From Sporosarcina sp. ACRSL (lineage in GTDB: Bacteria > Bacillota > Bacilli > Bacillales_A > Planococcaceae): a stretch of 64,000 nucleotides of DNA. The stretch is from positions 103,210-167,209 of the forward strand of contig NZ_JAKRNT010000011.1 of NCBI RefSeq assembly GCF_022346605.1. The letters run 5' to 3'. The translations under genes were made by a program, and so were the position numbers. Below are positions 42,124 to 51,594 of this stretch, one piece after another. The notes under the pieces were generated by a model. That model was not told the origin of the DNA and did not search any database. It was given only the letters and a program-made list of their open reading frames with translations. Every line of letters starts with the position of its first letter. The stretch's first letter is position 1.

Positions 42124-43302
42124 ATGGTTCTTTCAACAACGGCCGAACAGCGTCGGTTTTGGATTTTAGTGATCATCGTTTCAATTTCAGGTTTTTCTCA
42201 AGGGATGTTACTGCCGCTCATTTCGGCCATTTTCGAGCAAGATGGGATTTCGAGTGCATTGAATGGCTTAAATGCAACAGGCTTATACATAGGTACACTT
42301 CTAGTGTCTCCGTTCATGGAAGCGCCGTTACGTAAATACGGCTATAAACCAGTCATCGTCTTAGGCGGCATTCTCGTTTTCACGTCATTGCTTCTATTCC
42401 CGTTTTGGAAAAATGTGATCTTCTGGTTTATCTTACGTCTCTTAATCGGTATTGGAGATCATGCGATCCATTTCTCGACACAAACGTGGATAACAAGTAC
42501 ATCCAAGCAACATCGATTAGGCAGGAATATTGCAATTTACGGCTTGTCTTTCAGCTTGGGCTTCGCTGCAGGTCCACTATTTGTACCGCTTGTCAATATC
42601 TTTGAAGGGCTTCCATTCATCGTCTCTGGCTTATTATGCATGTCTGCATGGATGCTCGTATTCAAGTTGAAGAACGGTTACCCTGATGTGTTGAAAGGTA
42701 ATGTGGAGACGGGAAGTTTCATGAGACGGTCGAAAAGCACAATTGCGATTGCATGGATCGCTTTTTTAGGTCCGTTCGGCTATGGATTCCTGGAATCTTC
42801 ATTAAATGCAATGTATCCGGTGTATGCATTGCGAAATGGGATGGAACTTACGTCTGTCTCAATGATCCTCGCTATTTTTTCAATAGGGGGCATCACGTCC
42901 CAGCTACCGCTTGGCATGCTTTCAGATAAAATGGGCAGACATGTGATTCTCCCCATAACCTATGGGGGAGGCGCCATCGCTTTTTGGGCAGCGAGCTTAA
43001 TGGGGAATTCAGTCCCCCTCGTCATGCTGACTGTTTTCATCGCTGGGCTATTTGTTGGGTCGGTATTCTCGCTCGGCATTTCGTTCATGTCCGATTTGAC
43101 GCCGAAGGATCTATTGCCGACAGGTAATTTATTATGTGGTATCTTTTTCAGTATCGGAAGCCTAACAGGACCATTTGCTGGCGGCCTTTTCCTTGAATTC
43201 ATTGAAAACGTCAGCTATTTTCTCCTCATTTCGATTTTGTTTGGTCTGTTGTTTATCATTTCCCTTTTCGGCATAAGAAAAAGAAAAAGCATCCTTTGGT
43301 AA
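42124..43302 (+). CDS. MFS-family transporter (drug efflux type)
   Basis: A 392-residue transporter with 12 membrane segments. Between helices 2 and 3 it has a relaxed MFS motif (SPFMEAPLRKYGYKPVIVLG), and later LGMLSDKMGRHVILP repeats the pattern in the second half. It resembles the YfkF/YfmO type of exporters. The start is set at ATG 42124 with AAGGAGC nine bases upstream. It shares a divergent regulatory region of about 120 bp with the OsmC gene. The substrate is unknown. Confidence 0.82.
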   Translation: MVLSTTAEQRRFWILVIIVSISGFSQGMLLPLISAIFEQDGISSALNGLNATGLYIGTLLVSPFMEAPLRKYGYKPVIVLGGILVFTSLLLFPFWKNVIFWFILRLLIGIGDHAIHFSTQTWITSTSKQHRLGRNIAIYGLSFSLGFAAGPLFVPLVNIFEGLPFIVSGLLCMSAWMLVFKLKNGYPDVLKGNVETGSFMRRSKSTIAIAWIAFLGPFGYGFLESSLNAMYPVYALRNGMELTSVSMILAIFSIGGITSQLPLGMLSDKMGRHVILPITYGGGAIAFWAASLMGNSVPLVMLTVFIAGLFVGSVFSLGISFMSDLTPKDLLPTGNLLCGIFFSIGSLTGPFAGGLFLEFIENVSYFLLISILFGLLFIISLFGIRKRKSILW

Positions 43303-43317
43303 GGGATGCTTTCAGTT

Positions 43318-44121
43318 TTAACGCAAAATTGAATCAACATTCTCATATTCAAGAACGAGGTCGTCCAACGATCGAAACTCATAGCCCGCTTTTTTCGCGT
43401 CACGAATGAAATCAGGCAGGGCTGCAGCATTATCAGGCGATACCGTATGCATAAGGATGACGGCTCCAGGGTGAAGTTGATTCATTAGCTCGTTATAAGC
43501 ATAGTCCCGACCGCGTGGTTTATTGGCATGCCAATCAATGAAAGCGACGGACCAAAAAATATGACGATACCCTAACTCATTGCCTTTCCGTAAAACGGAA
43601 TCGTTGAAAATTCCTTCGGGCGGTCTCGTATAAATAGTTCGTTCAACGCCTACTGTCTTATAGAGCAGCTGATCGAACTTTTTCCATTCCTCTTCCATTC
43701 TTTCTTCCGATAGATTCGCCAAATTCGGATGTCCATAGGAATGATTTCCGATGATATGTCCGTCTTTCACCATTCGTTGGACAAGAGGGGCTGCGCTTTT
43801 CAAATAATGGCCGGTTAGAAAAAATGTTGCAGGAGCTTCTTCTTTTTTCAACGTGTCTAAAATCTTTTCGGTATAGCCGTTTTCATATCCATTGTCGAAA
43901 GTCAAATAGGCTATTTTTTCATCAGGTTTGCCTTTATAGATGGCACCGTGTTTCTCAAGCATCGATTCCAATGCGGGCCCGGCGTTTGGGGGGACACCAT
44001 TGGTAGCTTTTTTGAAACCCCAATGAAATTCCTCAGCTTTCGCTGAAAACGGATTGAACAAAATGCCAACAACAATAATGAAGGCAGCCATGAGTATCCC
44101 AGGGCCATGTTGGTCAACCAT
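43318..44121 (-). CDS. pdaA: Polysaccharide deacetylase PdaA (spore cortex)
   Basis: A 267-residue, signal-anchored deacetylase. After the N-terminal hydrophobic segment (about 10-30) the NodB domain shows YLTFDNGYENGYTEKILD, GNHSYGHPNLANLS and YTRPPEGIF, and then FWSVAFIDWHANKPRGRDYAY and ILMHTVSPDNAAAL. These match PdaA of B. subtilis step by step; that enzyme makes muramic delta-lactam in the spore cortex and is needed for germination. The start is ATG 44121 after AAAGGAGAG. It is convergent with the MFS gene at 15 bp. Confidence 0.92.
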   Translation of the reverse strand: MVDQHGPGILMAAFIIVVGILFNPFSAKAEEFHWGFKKATNGVPPNAGPALESMLEKHGAIYKGKPDEKIAYLTFDNGYENGYTEKILDTLKKEEAPATFFLTGHYLKSAAPLVQRMVKDGHIIGNHSYGHPNLANLSEERMEEEWKKFDQLLYKTVGVERTIYTRPPEGIFNDSVLRKGNELGYRHIFWSVAFIDWHANKPRGRDYAYNELMNQLHPGAVILMHTVSPDNAAALPDFIRDAKKAGYEFRSLDDLVLEYENVDSILR

Positions 44122-44177
44122 AGAGAGCACTCTCCTTTTTGAGAAGGATGTGCGGATAGTTAGGAAATATACGTCAT

Positions 44178-45074
44178 TTACAGAAGGTTATCCAGTGCTA
44201 AGGATAAAACCGGATAGTCGAATTCAAAGCCGCTTGCCAATAACTTTTCAGGCGTCACGTACTGTCCTTCCAGTACGAGAGAACTCTTTTTGCCAAGAGC
44301 AAGCTTCATAATTGGAGAAGGGACGGGAAACCAATGCGGCCGATGCAAAGTAGCACTGATCATCTTCCCGAAATCATCCATCCTGACAGGAAACGGAGCG
44401 GTGACATTAACAGCGCCTTCCATTTGAGGATCTTGAATAATGTGTAAAACAGCCCTAGCAACATCCAACACATGTACCCATGAAACCCATTGCCGTCCCG
44501 AGCCGACTCTACCACCGACAAACATCCTATACGGCAAGACCATTAGCGACAAAGCTCCCTCATCTTTCCCGAGAACGAGTCCGAACCGGGTAAATACAGT
44601 TCGTATACCATCGTCTTTCAGCTTAGCCGCTTTTTTCTCCCAATCACTTACTGTCCTGCCAAGCAAGTCCGTCGCAATTTCAGCAGATTCCTCCGTGTAA
44701 ATTGCCGTTTCCGAGGCAGGATATATTCCAATGGCGCTTGCGTTGATGAAAACAGAAGGCTTTTTATGAAGCTTTCCAATGATCCGTATTAATTCATCAG
44801 TCGCTTCCATTCTACTATCGTAAATCCGTCGCTGATGAGCCGCCGTCCAACGACCGTCGTTAATGGAAACGCCCGCAAGATTAATAAACACATCCGCTTC
44901 GCCAATCTCATCCTCCGGCAACGTACCCTCCTGTAACCAAAGTACATATTTTATATTTTCCCTGTCAGTCTTTTTACTTCGTGAAAGAATGATAATGTCA
45001 TGACCGTTCTTTTCTAGTAAATCTGTGATGGATTGGCCAATGAAACCTGTACCACCAGCTATTACAACTTTCAT
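44178..45074 (-). CDS. TIGR01777-family NAD-dependent epimerase (YfhF-like)
   Basis: A 298-residue SDR-type protein. The Rossmann start is VVIAGGTGFIGQSITDLL, followed by FINLAGVSINDGRWTAAHQRRIYDSR, SASAIGIYP-like FINASAIGIYP and VFTRFGLVLGKDEGALSLMVLPYRMFVGGRVGSGRQWVSWVHVLD, all typical of TIGR01777. The C-terminal DUF1731-like part ends SLVLEGQYVTPEKLLASGFEF. The gene is the first of the conserved yfhF-recX-yfhH block. Function is unknown apart from a likely sugar-nucleotide or cell-division role. Confidence 0.88.
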   Translation of the reverse strand: MKVVIAGGTGFIGQSITDLLEKNGHDIIILSRSKKTDRENIKYVLWLQEGTLPEDEIGEADVFINLAGVSINDGRWTAAHQRRIYDSRMEATDELIRIIGKLHKKPSVFINASAIGIYPASETAIYTEESAEIATDLLGRTVSDWEKKAAKLKDDGIRTVFTRFGLVLGKDEGALSLMVLPYRMFVGGRVGSGRQWVSWVHVLDVARAVLHIIQDPQMEGAVNVTAPFPVRMDDFGKMISATLHRPHWFPVPSPIMKLALGKKSSLVLEGQYVTPEKLLASGFEFDYPVLSLALDNLL

Positions 45075-45114
45075 ATCCGATTCACCTCCATTTTAATATA
45101 TGGTTGTATACTCT

Positions 45115-45242
45115 TTGGATTGAAGCGGAAGGCGGCGACTCCTGCGGGAACAGCACGAGCTGAAGACCCCGCAACGAAGCAAAGCGTAGTGAGGAGGCTG
45201 AAGCCGTGCCCGCGGAAAGCGTCCGCCTGTAGCGGAAATCCA
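45115..45242 (-). repeat. GC-rich intergenic repeat R1, copy e
   Basis: The inverted full-length copy between yfhF and recX: ATTGAAGCGGAAGGCGGCGA at the left end and CGTCCGCCTGTAGCGGAAAT at the right. Its centre (AACGAAGCAAAGCGTAGTG) is much shorter than in copies b and d. Confidence 0.8.
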
Positions 45243-45313
45243 TTTAGAACCACATCAGCTGACCTCCAACATCAGAACATGTATACTTATAGATAGCAAG
45301 GGAGGTCGAAAGA

Positions 45314-46126
45314 TTGCCTGTTATAACGAAAATAACACAACAAAAACGTGATAGCGAACGTTATAATATATTCCTAGATGAAACATATGCTTTCAGCGTC
45401 CATGAATCTGTCCTCGTCAAGTTTGGGCTCACGAAAGGAATGCAACTTGACGAATGGTCGATGGACGAAATCACCTACGAAGACGAAATCGAAAAAGCAT
45501 TCAACCGCGCACTTCATTACTTATCCTTCCGAATGCGCAGCGAATTCGAAGTGAAAAAGAAACTACTGGACTTAGAATTCGGAGAGGCGGTCGTCCTCGA
45601 AGCGATCGTCAAATTGAGAAGGCTTGGATTCCTTGACGACGAGGCATTTTCAGAAGCACTCCTCCGAACCCAGAAAAACGCATCGAATAAAGGCCCAAAG
45701 GCGATTCAACAAGAGCTGCAGAAAAAAGGGGTCGAGAAGGAGTTGCAACAGCAAGTGCTTGAAAACTATTCAGAAGAAGAACAATTCGCAGTCGCAAAAA
45801 AACTAGCTGAAAAGGCGGCAAGGTCTAATCGTTCTGTCGCCCCGGCACAATTGAAGCAAAAAATCCAGAATGCGCTTGCCCGTAAAGGATTCTCCTTTGA
45901 ATTAATTGGAAGAGTTATGGACGAAATAGATTTTGACAGAGATGAAGATGAATGGGAGTCAATCGTCGGCACGGTTGGCGAGAAGGCATGGCGTCGGTAT
46001 CAGTCAAAGTATTCCGGATATGAATTAAGGAAACGCGTGAAGCAGGCGATGTACCAAAAAGGGATTCCAATTGACCAGATCGACCGATTCATTGAAAAAA
46101 AGGAGAACGAAGAAGATGGATACTAA
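45314..46126 (+). CDS. recX: RecX, regulator of RecA
   Basis: A 270-residue helical protein made of three-helix RecX repeats. Visible motifs: ALHYLSFRMRSEFEVKKKLLD, LGFLDDEAFSEALL (the conserved DD-E-[AF]), KGPKAIQQELQKKGV and the last repeat LRKRVKQAMYQKGIPIDQIDRFI. It binds and limits RecA filaments. The length matches the long Bacillus form (about 264). The start is TTG 45314 behind GGAGG. It overlaps yfhH, and the neighbours yfhF, yfhH and yfhP are as in B. subtilis. Confidence 0.92.
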   Translation: MPVITKITQQKRDSERYNIFLDETYAFSVHESVLVKFGLTKGMQLDEWSMDEITYEDEIEKAFNRALHYLSFRMRSEFEVKKKLLDLEFGEAVVLEAIVKLRRLGFLDDEAFSEALLRTQKNASNKGPKAIQQELQKKGVEKELQQQVLENYSEEEQFAVAKKLAEKAARSNRSVAPAQLKQKIQNALARKGFSFELIGRVMDEIDFDRDEDEWESIVGTVGEKAWRRYQSKYSGYELRKRVKQAMYQKGIPIDQIDRFIEKKENEEDGY

Positions 46127-46445
46127 AAAATATAGCGAAATGAATGAACATGAACTACGGGCGGAAATTGGCAGGCTGATGGAAAAAGCGCGAAAGGCGG
46201 AGCAACTGGGCATCATCAATGAGTTTGCGGTCTATCAGCGGAAGGCACTAATGGCGAAATCTTACATGATCGACCCGGCAACAATCATTCCTGGAGAAAT
46301 CTATAGAATCGAAGGGGATGAAGGCGTCTTCTTCCATGTGGATTACTTGAAAGGCCGTTTCGCTTGGGGATATCGGTTAGGCGGGGAGCGGGCAGAAGAA
46401 GCACTGCCCATTGCAATGCTGCAATCCGTAAAGACTGGAAAATAA
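46116..46445 (+). CDS. YfhH-like DUF1811 protein
   Basis: A 109-residue cytosolic protein matching DUF1811: an N-terminal helical KYSEMNEHELRAEIGRLMEKARKAEQLG, then a beta-rich part PATIIPGEIYRIEGDEG and FAWGYRLGG. It starts at ATG 46116, overlapping the recX stop by 11 bases, behind AAGGAG. Its co-transcription with recX is conserved. Function unknown. Confidence 0.88.
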   Translation: MDTKKYSEMNEHELRAEIGRLMEKARKAEQLGIINEFAVYQRKALMAKSYMIDPATIIPGEIYRIEGDEGVFFHVDYLKGRFAWGYRLGGERAEEALPIAMLQSVKTGK

Positions 46446-46461
46446 TAAGTGATTCCAATGA

Positions 46462-46529
46462 GAAAGCTTGCCCATTCGCGTTAAGCAGAAAAGGCAAGCT
46501 TTTGCATGAGCAGGGCGCCCTGCTCTTTT
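46462..46529. terminator. Pair of terminator hairpins between yfhH and yfhP
   Basis: AAGCTTGCC/GGCAAGCTTTT (46464-46502) is the terminator of recX-yfhH. GAGCAGGGC/GCCCTGCTC (46508-46525) is a perfect palindrome with TTTT on the right that also faces the convergent yfhP gene. Confidence 0.75.
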
Positions 46530-46531
46530 GC

Positions 46532-47515
46532 TTATGAGTTGGGAATGAAATTCAGTTTTTTTCGGAGTTTGTCCTCCGAAAAAATCCATCCCGTATACGA
46601 ATTGATCACTTCCATGTCTTCATTAATATGCGCAACGGCCACGAATGGATAGTAGCTTTTGCTCCGGTAGCGCAAATCGATGAGACGGACTTCGTACAAA
46701 TGCCCGACATAGGAGACGGACCAGCGATAGATTGGTGAAAAAGAGACGAAAGCCTGGATATTCTTATCCTCCATCGCAGCGTCGATATAAGGCGATTTGG
46801 GCATGGGTTCTCGTTTGAACTTATCGTATATATTGACGGAACGGCCGTATGCCCGCCCCACGTAATGACATTCCGAATTGGATGCGGCTACTCTCCACTG
46901 GAAGAAATGCATCGTCGGAGCGATGAAAATATCATCAGCATCTGGAATTGTATGGCGCACAGCATTCTTCACCGCCGCTTTTACGGCAAATCGCAACAAG
47001 TAATAGAAGAAAATCACAATGTACAAAAGTGTGAATGTCAGGACAGGCTCCGCACCGAACATCCATGCAGCAATTGCGATAATATGCAAAGCGAAAATGA
47101 TTGGATCGAACGTATTAATAACACCGATGGCGACCCACCGATCCGAAAATGGCCGTAGTGCCTGTGTGCCATACGCATTGAAGATATCGACGAATACATG
47201 AATAAACACCGCCAAAAAAGTCCATGCCCATACATGATAGAACGCCGAGGTTGGGAAGATGAACGACAGCAATATCGCGATGACAAGTGGCCAAAGCAGG
47301 ACCGCAGGCACCGAATGGGTAATTCCACGATGGTTTCGTATATAAACCGCATTATTCCTCAATTTAAGGACAGTATCCACGTCCGGTACCAATGAACCGG
47401 TGACGACACCGATAAATACTGCTGTCATTGTGACTGAATCCGAGGCAACGACTGGATCCGCCAATGTCAAACCGCAAATGGCGGCGCCCATGACAATATG
47501 TGTTCCAGTATCCAA
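46532..47515 (-). CDS. YfhP-like membrane-bound metal-dependent hydrolase
   Basis: A 327-residue membrane protein, the same length as B. subtilis YfhP. Motifs of the YbcI/DUF457 hydrolase family: MDTGTHIVMG (His), GSLVPDVDTVLK (Asp pair), NHRGITHSVPAV (His) and FIHVFVDIFNAYGTQALRPF (His/Asp). These are probable metal ligands at membrane level. A soluble C-terminal part (about 220-327) follows. In B. subtilis YfhP is described as a repressor-like protein of its neighbours. The start is TTG 47515 after AAGGAG, divergent from mutY. Confidence 0.85.
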   Translation of the reverse strand: MDTGTHIVMGAAICGLTLADPVVASDSVTMTAVFIGVVTGSLVPDVDTVLKLRNNAVYIRNHRGITHSVPAVLLWPLVIAILLSFIFPTSAFYHVWAWTFLAVFIHVFVDIFNAYGTQALRPFSDRWVAIGVINTFDPIIFALHIIAIAAWMFGAEPVLTFTLLYIVIFFYYLLRFAVKAAVKNAVRHTIPDADDIFIAPTMHFFQWRVAASNSECHYVGRAYGRSVNIYDKFKREPMPKSPYIDAAMEDKNIQAFVSFSPIYRWSVSYVGHLYEVRLIDLRYRSKSYYPFVAVAHINEDMEVINSYTGWIFSEDKLRKKLNFIPNS

Positions 47516-47641
47516 ATAATCACTCCTTTACAACGCCTTTAAAAACGGCGAGGAAACGTCAACAGGACGCAATCATTAATCTTTTACTTAGTATATACCC
47601 TATTTTCATTAACGAAAAGCATATGCAAAACGGAGGACTTC

Positions 47642-48703
47642 ATGCAGCTCTTTGATCAGAAACTTGAAAATGCTTTCAGAAAAGCATTGATCACATGGTA
47701 TTTGGAAGAAAAGCGGGATTTGCCGTGGAGAAAGACGTCAAATCCTTATCATATTTGGGTGTCTGAAGTGATGCTTCAACAGACACGAGTCGAAACGGTC
47801 ATTCCTTATTATGAACGTTTTATCGAAAAATTTCCGACACTTGCCGATCTGGCGGGTGCAAAGGAAGAAGATGTTCTGAAATTGTGGGAAGGACTTGGTT
47901 ATTATTCGCGTGCACGGAACTTGCAAGCAGGCGTAAAAGAAGTTGTAACGGAATATGAAAGCCGGATTCCTGCGAATCGCAAGGACATTTCCAAGTTGAA
48001 AGGCGTCGGGCCATACACCGCAGGCGCCGTACTTAGCATCGCTTTCGGTGTTCCCGAGCATGCTGTCGACGGGAATGTGATGCGAGTGCTATCGCGTATT
48101 TTATTAATCGAAGAAGATATTGCGATTCCGCGAACACGGAAAATATTCGAGGAAGTCGTTATGAAGTTGATTGACAAAGAAGATCCTTCCTCGTTTAATC
48201 AAGGCTTAATGGAACTCGGGGCGACGATTTGCACACCTCGACCGAGATGTCTGTTATGCCCGGTTCGTGATTTCTGCACAGCTTTTCACGAAGGCAGACA
48301 AGAGGAACTGCCCGTAAAATCCAAAAAAATGAAGATGAAAACAGTTCCGCTTCTTTCGATTGCTATTCGAAATACTGAAGGAAAATGGTTATTGGCACAA
48401 CGACCTTCCAAAGGACTTTTAGCAAATATGTGGGAATTTCCGAATGTAGAAAATGATGGGGGAGACATTCAAGAAATTGTAAAAGCCAACGTTGGAATCA
48501 CAATCGGATCTTTGACGTCATTGATCGATTTCAAACATGTCTTTTCTCATTTGACATGGGATATCACAGGATATATGGCCGTAACCGATCAGGAAGCACC
48601 CGAAGGCTTTCGCTTCTTTACACCAGAAGAAGTGGAAGCATTGCCGAAGGCAGTACCTGTACAGAAAATATGGGACGAAGCGAAAAAATCAGTCGTTTTT
48701 TGA
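47642..48703 (+). CDS. mutY: MutY adenine-DNA glycosylase
   Basis: A 353-residue DNA repair enzyme that removes adenine opposite 8-oxoguanine. Residues: E in WVSEVMLQQTRVE, helix-hairpin-helix LKGVGPYTAGAVLSIAF and catalytic Asp in AVDGNVMRVLSR. The iron-sulfur loop has C197, C203, C206 and C212, so its first gap is five residues instead of the usual six. A NUDIX-like C-terminal domain (about 225-350) recognises 8-oxoG. The position between yfhP and sspE is as in B. subtilis. Confidence 0.93.
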   Translation: MQLFDQKLENAFRKALITWYLEEKRDLPWRKTSNPYHIWVSEVMLQQTRVETVIPYYERFIEKFPTLADLAGAKEEDVLKLWEGLGYYSRARNLQAGVKEVVTEYESRIPANRKDISKLKGVGPYTAGAVLSIAFGVPEHAVDGNVMRVLSRILLIEEDIAIPRTRKIFEEVVMKLIDKEDPSSFNQGLMELGATICTPRPRCLLCPVRDFCTAFHEGRQEELPVKSKKMKMKTVPLLSIAIRNTEGKWLLAQRPSKGLLANMWEFPNVENDGGDIQEIVKANVGITIGSLTSLIDFKHVFSHLTWDITGYMAVTDQEAPEGFRFFTPEEVEALPKAVPVQKIWDEAKKSVVF

Positions 48704-48713
48704 AAAAAAATAG

Positions 48714-48743
48714 AGAATAATTCACCCTCGATTGAACATCATA
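48714..48743 (+). promoter_or_regulatory. Sigma-G-like promoter of sspE
   Basis: AGAATA (48714-48719), 17 bp, then CATCATA (48737-48743) resembles the forespore sigma-G pattern TGAATA-N17-CATACTA (5 of 6 and 5 of 7). Confidence 0.55.
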
Positions 48744-48765
48744 TTGGTTACGGAGGTGAAAATCC

Positions 48766-48960
48766 ATGACAAAAAAGCAAATCCCCCAAGCTTCGTTAAC
48801 AAATGCAAACCAGGTTCGTAAACAAAACCAGAACCCAATGCAAGAGGAGTTTGGATCTGAAACGGACGTAAACGAGGTTCGCCAGCAAAACCAGCAAGCT
48901 GAGATGAACAAAGCTCAAGCTTCTGGTAGAGCAGGAAGTTTCGGAAAACAGTCTCAGTAA
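48766..48960 (+). CDS. sspE: Gamma-type small acid-soluble spore protein
   Basis: A 64-residue Gln/Asn-rich protein with the gamma-SASP repeat: NANQVRKQNQNPMQEEFGSE and then DVNEVRQQNQQAEMNK. It has one and a half repeats, fewer than B. subtilis SspE (about 84 residues). Gamma-type SASPs are amino-acid stores that GPR protease degrades during germination. A sigma-G-like promoter and a strong ribosome binding site (GGAGGTG) precede it, and a perfect terminator follows. Confidence 0.9.
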   Translation: MTKKQIPQASLTNANQVRKQNQNPMQEEFGSETDVNEVRQQNQQAEMNKAQASGRAGSFGKQSQ

Positions 48961-48972
48961 TGGATGACATCA

Positions 48973-49003
48973 CCGGCCGGCAGCATAATGCTGCCGGTTT
49001 TTT
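48973..49003 (+). terminator. Terminator of sspE
   Basis: CCGGCAGCAT and ATGCTGCCGG with a one- to three-base loop, then TTTTTT. Confidence 0.9.
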
Positions 49004-49101
49004 ATGTGGAAATTTTTGAGGGTAAACGTTTCAATTTTGTATGCCAAATTGGTATAATGTACGAATATTGAGGTTTTCGAAATTTAAAGGTGGTTTTACA
49101 C

Positions 49102-49650
49102 ATGTCAATACCGAGAGAAGGAGACACGATACAAGTACATAGCTATAAACACGATGGCAATATCCACCGTGTCTGGCAGGAAACAACTGTATTGAAAGGG
49201 ACGCGCAATATTGTGATCGGTGCAAATGAACGGACACTTGTCACCGAAGCGGACGGTAGGACATGGCTGACGAGAGAACCGTCCATATGTTATTTCCACG
49301 CCGAGCATTGGTTCAATATCATTTGCATGCTTCGGGAAGATGGGGTGTACTATTATGTCAATATGAGTTCCCCGTTCGTCTATGACAACCAATCATTGAA
49401 ATACATCGATTATGATCTAGATGTGAAAGTGTTTCCAGATATGACGTATATGATCTTGGATGAAGACGAATATGATGATCATAAAAAGAAGATGAATTAT
49501 CCTGAAGTGATCGATCAAATATTGAAGCGTAATCTGGATAAGTTGCTCATGTGGATCAAACAGCGCAAAGGCCCATTTGCACCAGACTTCATTGAAGTGT
49601 GGACTTCCAGGTATCAGTTCCACAAACAGGTAAAGAAAAAGGATCAGTAA
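49102..49650 (+). CDS. ntdP: Nucleoside tri-/diphosphatase NtdP (DUF402, YgaC-like)
   Basis: A 182-residue DUF402 protein. Motifs: [36 protein letters not shown], and the acidic metal-binding [22 protein letters not shown] and LDEDEYDDH. Staphylococcal and Bacillus members hydrolyse nucleoside tri- and diphosphates with divalent metal. The start is ATG 49102 behind AAAGGTGG; the frame open upstream adds four codons without a better site. It precedes the ABC transporter as in B. subtilis (ygaC-ygaD). Confidence 0.87.
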   Translation: MSIPREGDTIQVHSYKHDGNIHRVWQETTVLKGTRNIVIGANERTLVTEADGRTWLTREPSICYFHAEHWFNIICMLREDGVYYYVNMSSPFVYDNQSLKYIDYDLDVKVFPDMTYMILDEDEYDDHKKKMNYPEVIDQILKRNLDKLLMWIKQRKGPFAPDFIEVWTSRYQFHKQVKKKDQ

Positions 49651-49688
49651 GAGCCTGCCTGCGTATATGCAGTTGGGCTTTTTATTTG
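49650..49688 (+). terminator. Weak terminator after ntdP
   Basis: AGCC-x3-CTGC pairs with GCAG-x2-GGGCT, then TTTTTATT. It is imperfect, so partial read-through into the ABC gene is possible. Confidence 0.55.
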
Positions 49689-49704
49689 TGCAAGGAGGAT
49701 GGAA

Positions 49705-51450
49705 ATGGGAGAGAGTATTAAGAGATATTTACAGTTTGTAAAACCGTATAATTGGCAGATCTTCTTGACAATTGTCATTGGTGTTATCAAGTTTGCAATT
49801 CCGTTGTTCATTCCGTACCTTATTAAAATTGTCATCGACGATATAATCCTAGCCGATACACTCACCGATGCCGAAAAAACAAAGCAGCTATTCCTATGGC
49901 TTGGGGGAACCGTTTTACTGTTTTTCATTATTAGGCCGCCTGTTGAATATTATCGACAATATTTTGCACAATACGTAAGTAATAAAATATTGTATGATAT
50001 TCGTGAAAATTTGTATGCTCATTTGCAAAAGCTTGGGCTGCGCTATTATTCAAATACACGGGCGGGTGAGGTGATCTCACGTGTCATCAATGATGTTGAA
50101 CAAACGAAAAACTTCGTAACGATCGGTTTGATGAATGTGTGGCTCGACTTGGCGACAATCATCATTGCGACGTGTATTATGCTTACGATGGACGTTCCGT
50201 TAACAATCGTAACGTTACTAGCATTCCCTTTTTACGCGTACAGCGTGAAGCATTTCTTCGGAAAGCTGCGTACCTTAACGAGGAAGCGTTCGCAAGCACT
50301 CGCGGATGTGCAAAGTTATTTGCATGAAAGGGTCTCAGGAATTAGCATCATTAAAAGTTTCGCCCTTGAGGATAAAGAACAGAAGCGGTTTGATGAGACG
50401 AACGGCAATTTCCTCGATAAGGCGCTTGATCATACGAGATGGAATGCGAAAGCGTTCGCAGTCGTCAATACGATTACCGATGTCGCTCCGCTATTAGTCA
50501 TATCTTATGCAGGCTATCAAGTCATTAACGGGTCTTTATCGGTCGGAGTGATGGTCGCCTTCATCGCGTACATTGACCGTCTTTACAATCCGCTAAGACG
50601 ATTGGTCAATGCTTCAACATCCTTGACACAATCGTTTGCGTCGATGGACAGGGTCTTTGAACTAATGGAAGAGCCATACGACATTAAGGATAAAAACGGA
50701 GCGAAAGTGTTGCCGCGGATCCAAGGCGAAATTCAGTTCGACCATGTCGGTTTTACATACGGGGAAGAAGACGAGCCGGTATTAAAGGATGTCAATTTTA
50801 CAGTTAAACCTGGAGAGACGGTCGCTCTCGTCGGCATGAGCGGAGGAGGAAAGTCGACAATCGTTAGTTTGATTCCGCGGTTTTATGATGTGACGAAAGG
50901 TTCCATCCGAATTGATGGGTACGATTTGCGAGATGTTCAAATAAAATCGTTACGGGATCAAATCGGTCTCGTCCTTCAAGATAGCATCCTGTTTAGTGAC
51001 TCGGTTAAAAGCAATATTTTGATGGGGAATCCAGATGCAACCGATGAGGAAGTAATTGCCGCAGCGAAAGCCGCAAACGCACATGATTTCATCGAATCGT
51101 TGCCGGAAGGTTATGAGACGACCGTTGGGGAACGAGGCGTCAAATTATCGGGTGGGCAGAAACAGCGGATTGCGATTGCACGGGTTTTCTTGAAGAATCC
51201 ACCGTTGCTCATTTTGGATGAAGCGACATCCGCTTTGGATCTTGAAAGTGAAGCGCTCATTCAGGACTCCCTCGAACGTCTTGCCAGTGATCGAACAACA
51301 CTGATTGTCGCTCATCGGCTGTCAACGATCACCCACGCGGACAAAATTTTTGTCATTGATCACGGAGAGTTGAAGGAAGCTGGAAGCCATGATGAGCTCA
51401 TGGCGCAACAAGGCATTTACTACAATTTGTTTCAAGTTCAATCGCTTTAA
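49705..51450 (+). CDS. ABC-type multidrug/lipid exporter, half-transporter (YgaD-like)
   Basis: A 581-residue exporter: six membrane helices (about 15-310) fused to an ATPase (about 335-575). ATPase motifs: Walker [12 protein letters not shown]-loop VLQDSILF, signature LSGGQKQR, Walker [13 protein letters not shown] and H-loop VAHRLSTI. It likely forms a homodimer like Sav1866/YgaD. The start is ATG 49705, since the earlier ATG 49699 touches the ribosome binding site GGAGG. A terminator follows (51455-51488). The substrate cannot be read. Confidence 0.9.
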   Translation: MGESIKRYLQFVKPYNWQIFLTIVIGVIKFAIPLFIPYLIKIVIDDIILADTLTDAEKTKQLFLWLGGTVLLFFIIRPPVEYYRQYFAQYVSNKILYDIRENLYAHLQKLGLRYYSNTRAGEVISRVINDVEQTKNFVTIGLMNVWLDLATIIIATCIMLTMDVPLTIVTLLAFPFYAYSVKHFFGKLRTLTRKRSQALADVQSYLHERVSGISIIKSFALEDKEQKRFDETNGNFLDKALDHTRWNAKAFAVVNTITDVAPLLVISYAGYQVINGSLSVGVMVAFIAYIDRLYNPLRRLVNASTSLTQSFASMDRVFELMEEPYDIKDKNGAKVLPRIQGEIQFDHVGFTYGEEDEPVLKDVNFTVKPGETVALVGMSGGGKSTIVSLIPRFYDVTKGSIRIDGYDLRDVQIKSLRDQIGLVLQDSILFSDSVKSNILMGNPDATDEEVIAAAKAANAHDFIESLPEGYETTVGERGVKLSGGQKQRIAIARVFLKNPPLLILDEATSALDLESEALIQDSLERLASDRTTLIVAHRLSTITHADKIFVIDHGELKEAGSHDELMAQQGIYYNLFQVQSL

Positions 51451-51454
51451 CATT

Positions 51455-51488
51455 TAAGCTATCCAAGTTTCGGGTAGCTTTTTTTGTT
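51455..51488 (+). terminator. Terminator of the ygaD-like gene
   Basis: AAGCTATCC and GGGTAGCTT around AAGTTTC, followed by TTTTTTG. Confidence 0.85.
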
Positions 51489-51594
51489 TGCAAAGAAACC
51501 TATTCTCATGAAAATTTCATATTGTCTTTTTCACAGCAATAGAATGAATATAGCACAACGTTTCAGAAAACATTTACAACGAAAAGGTGATCTG

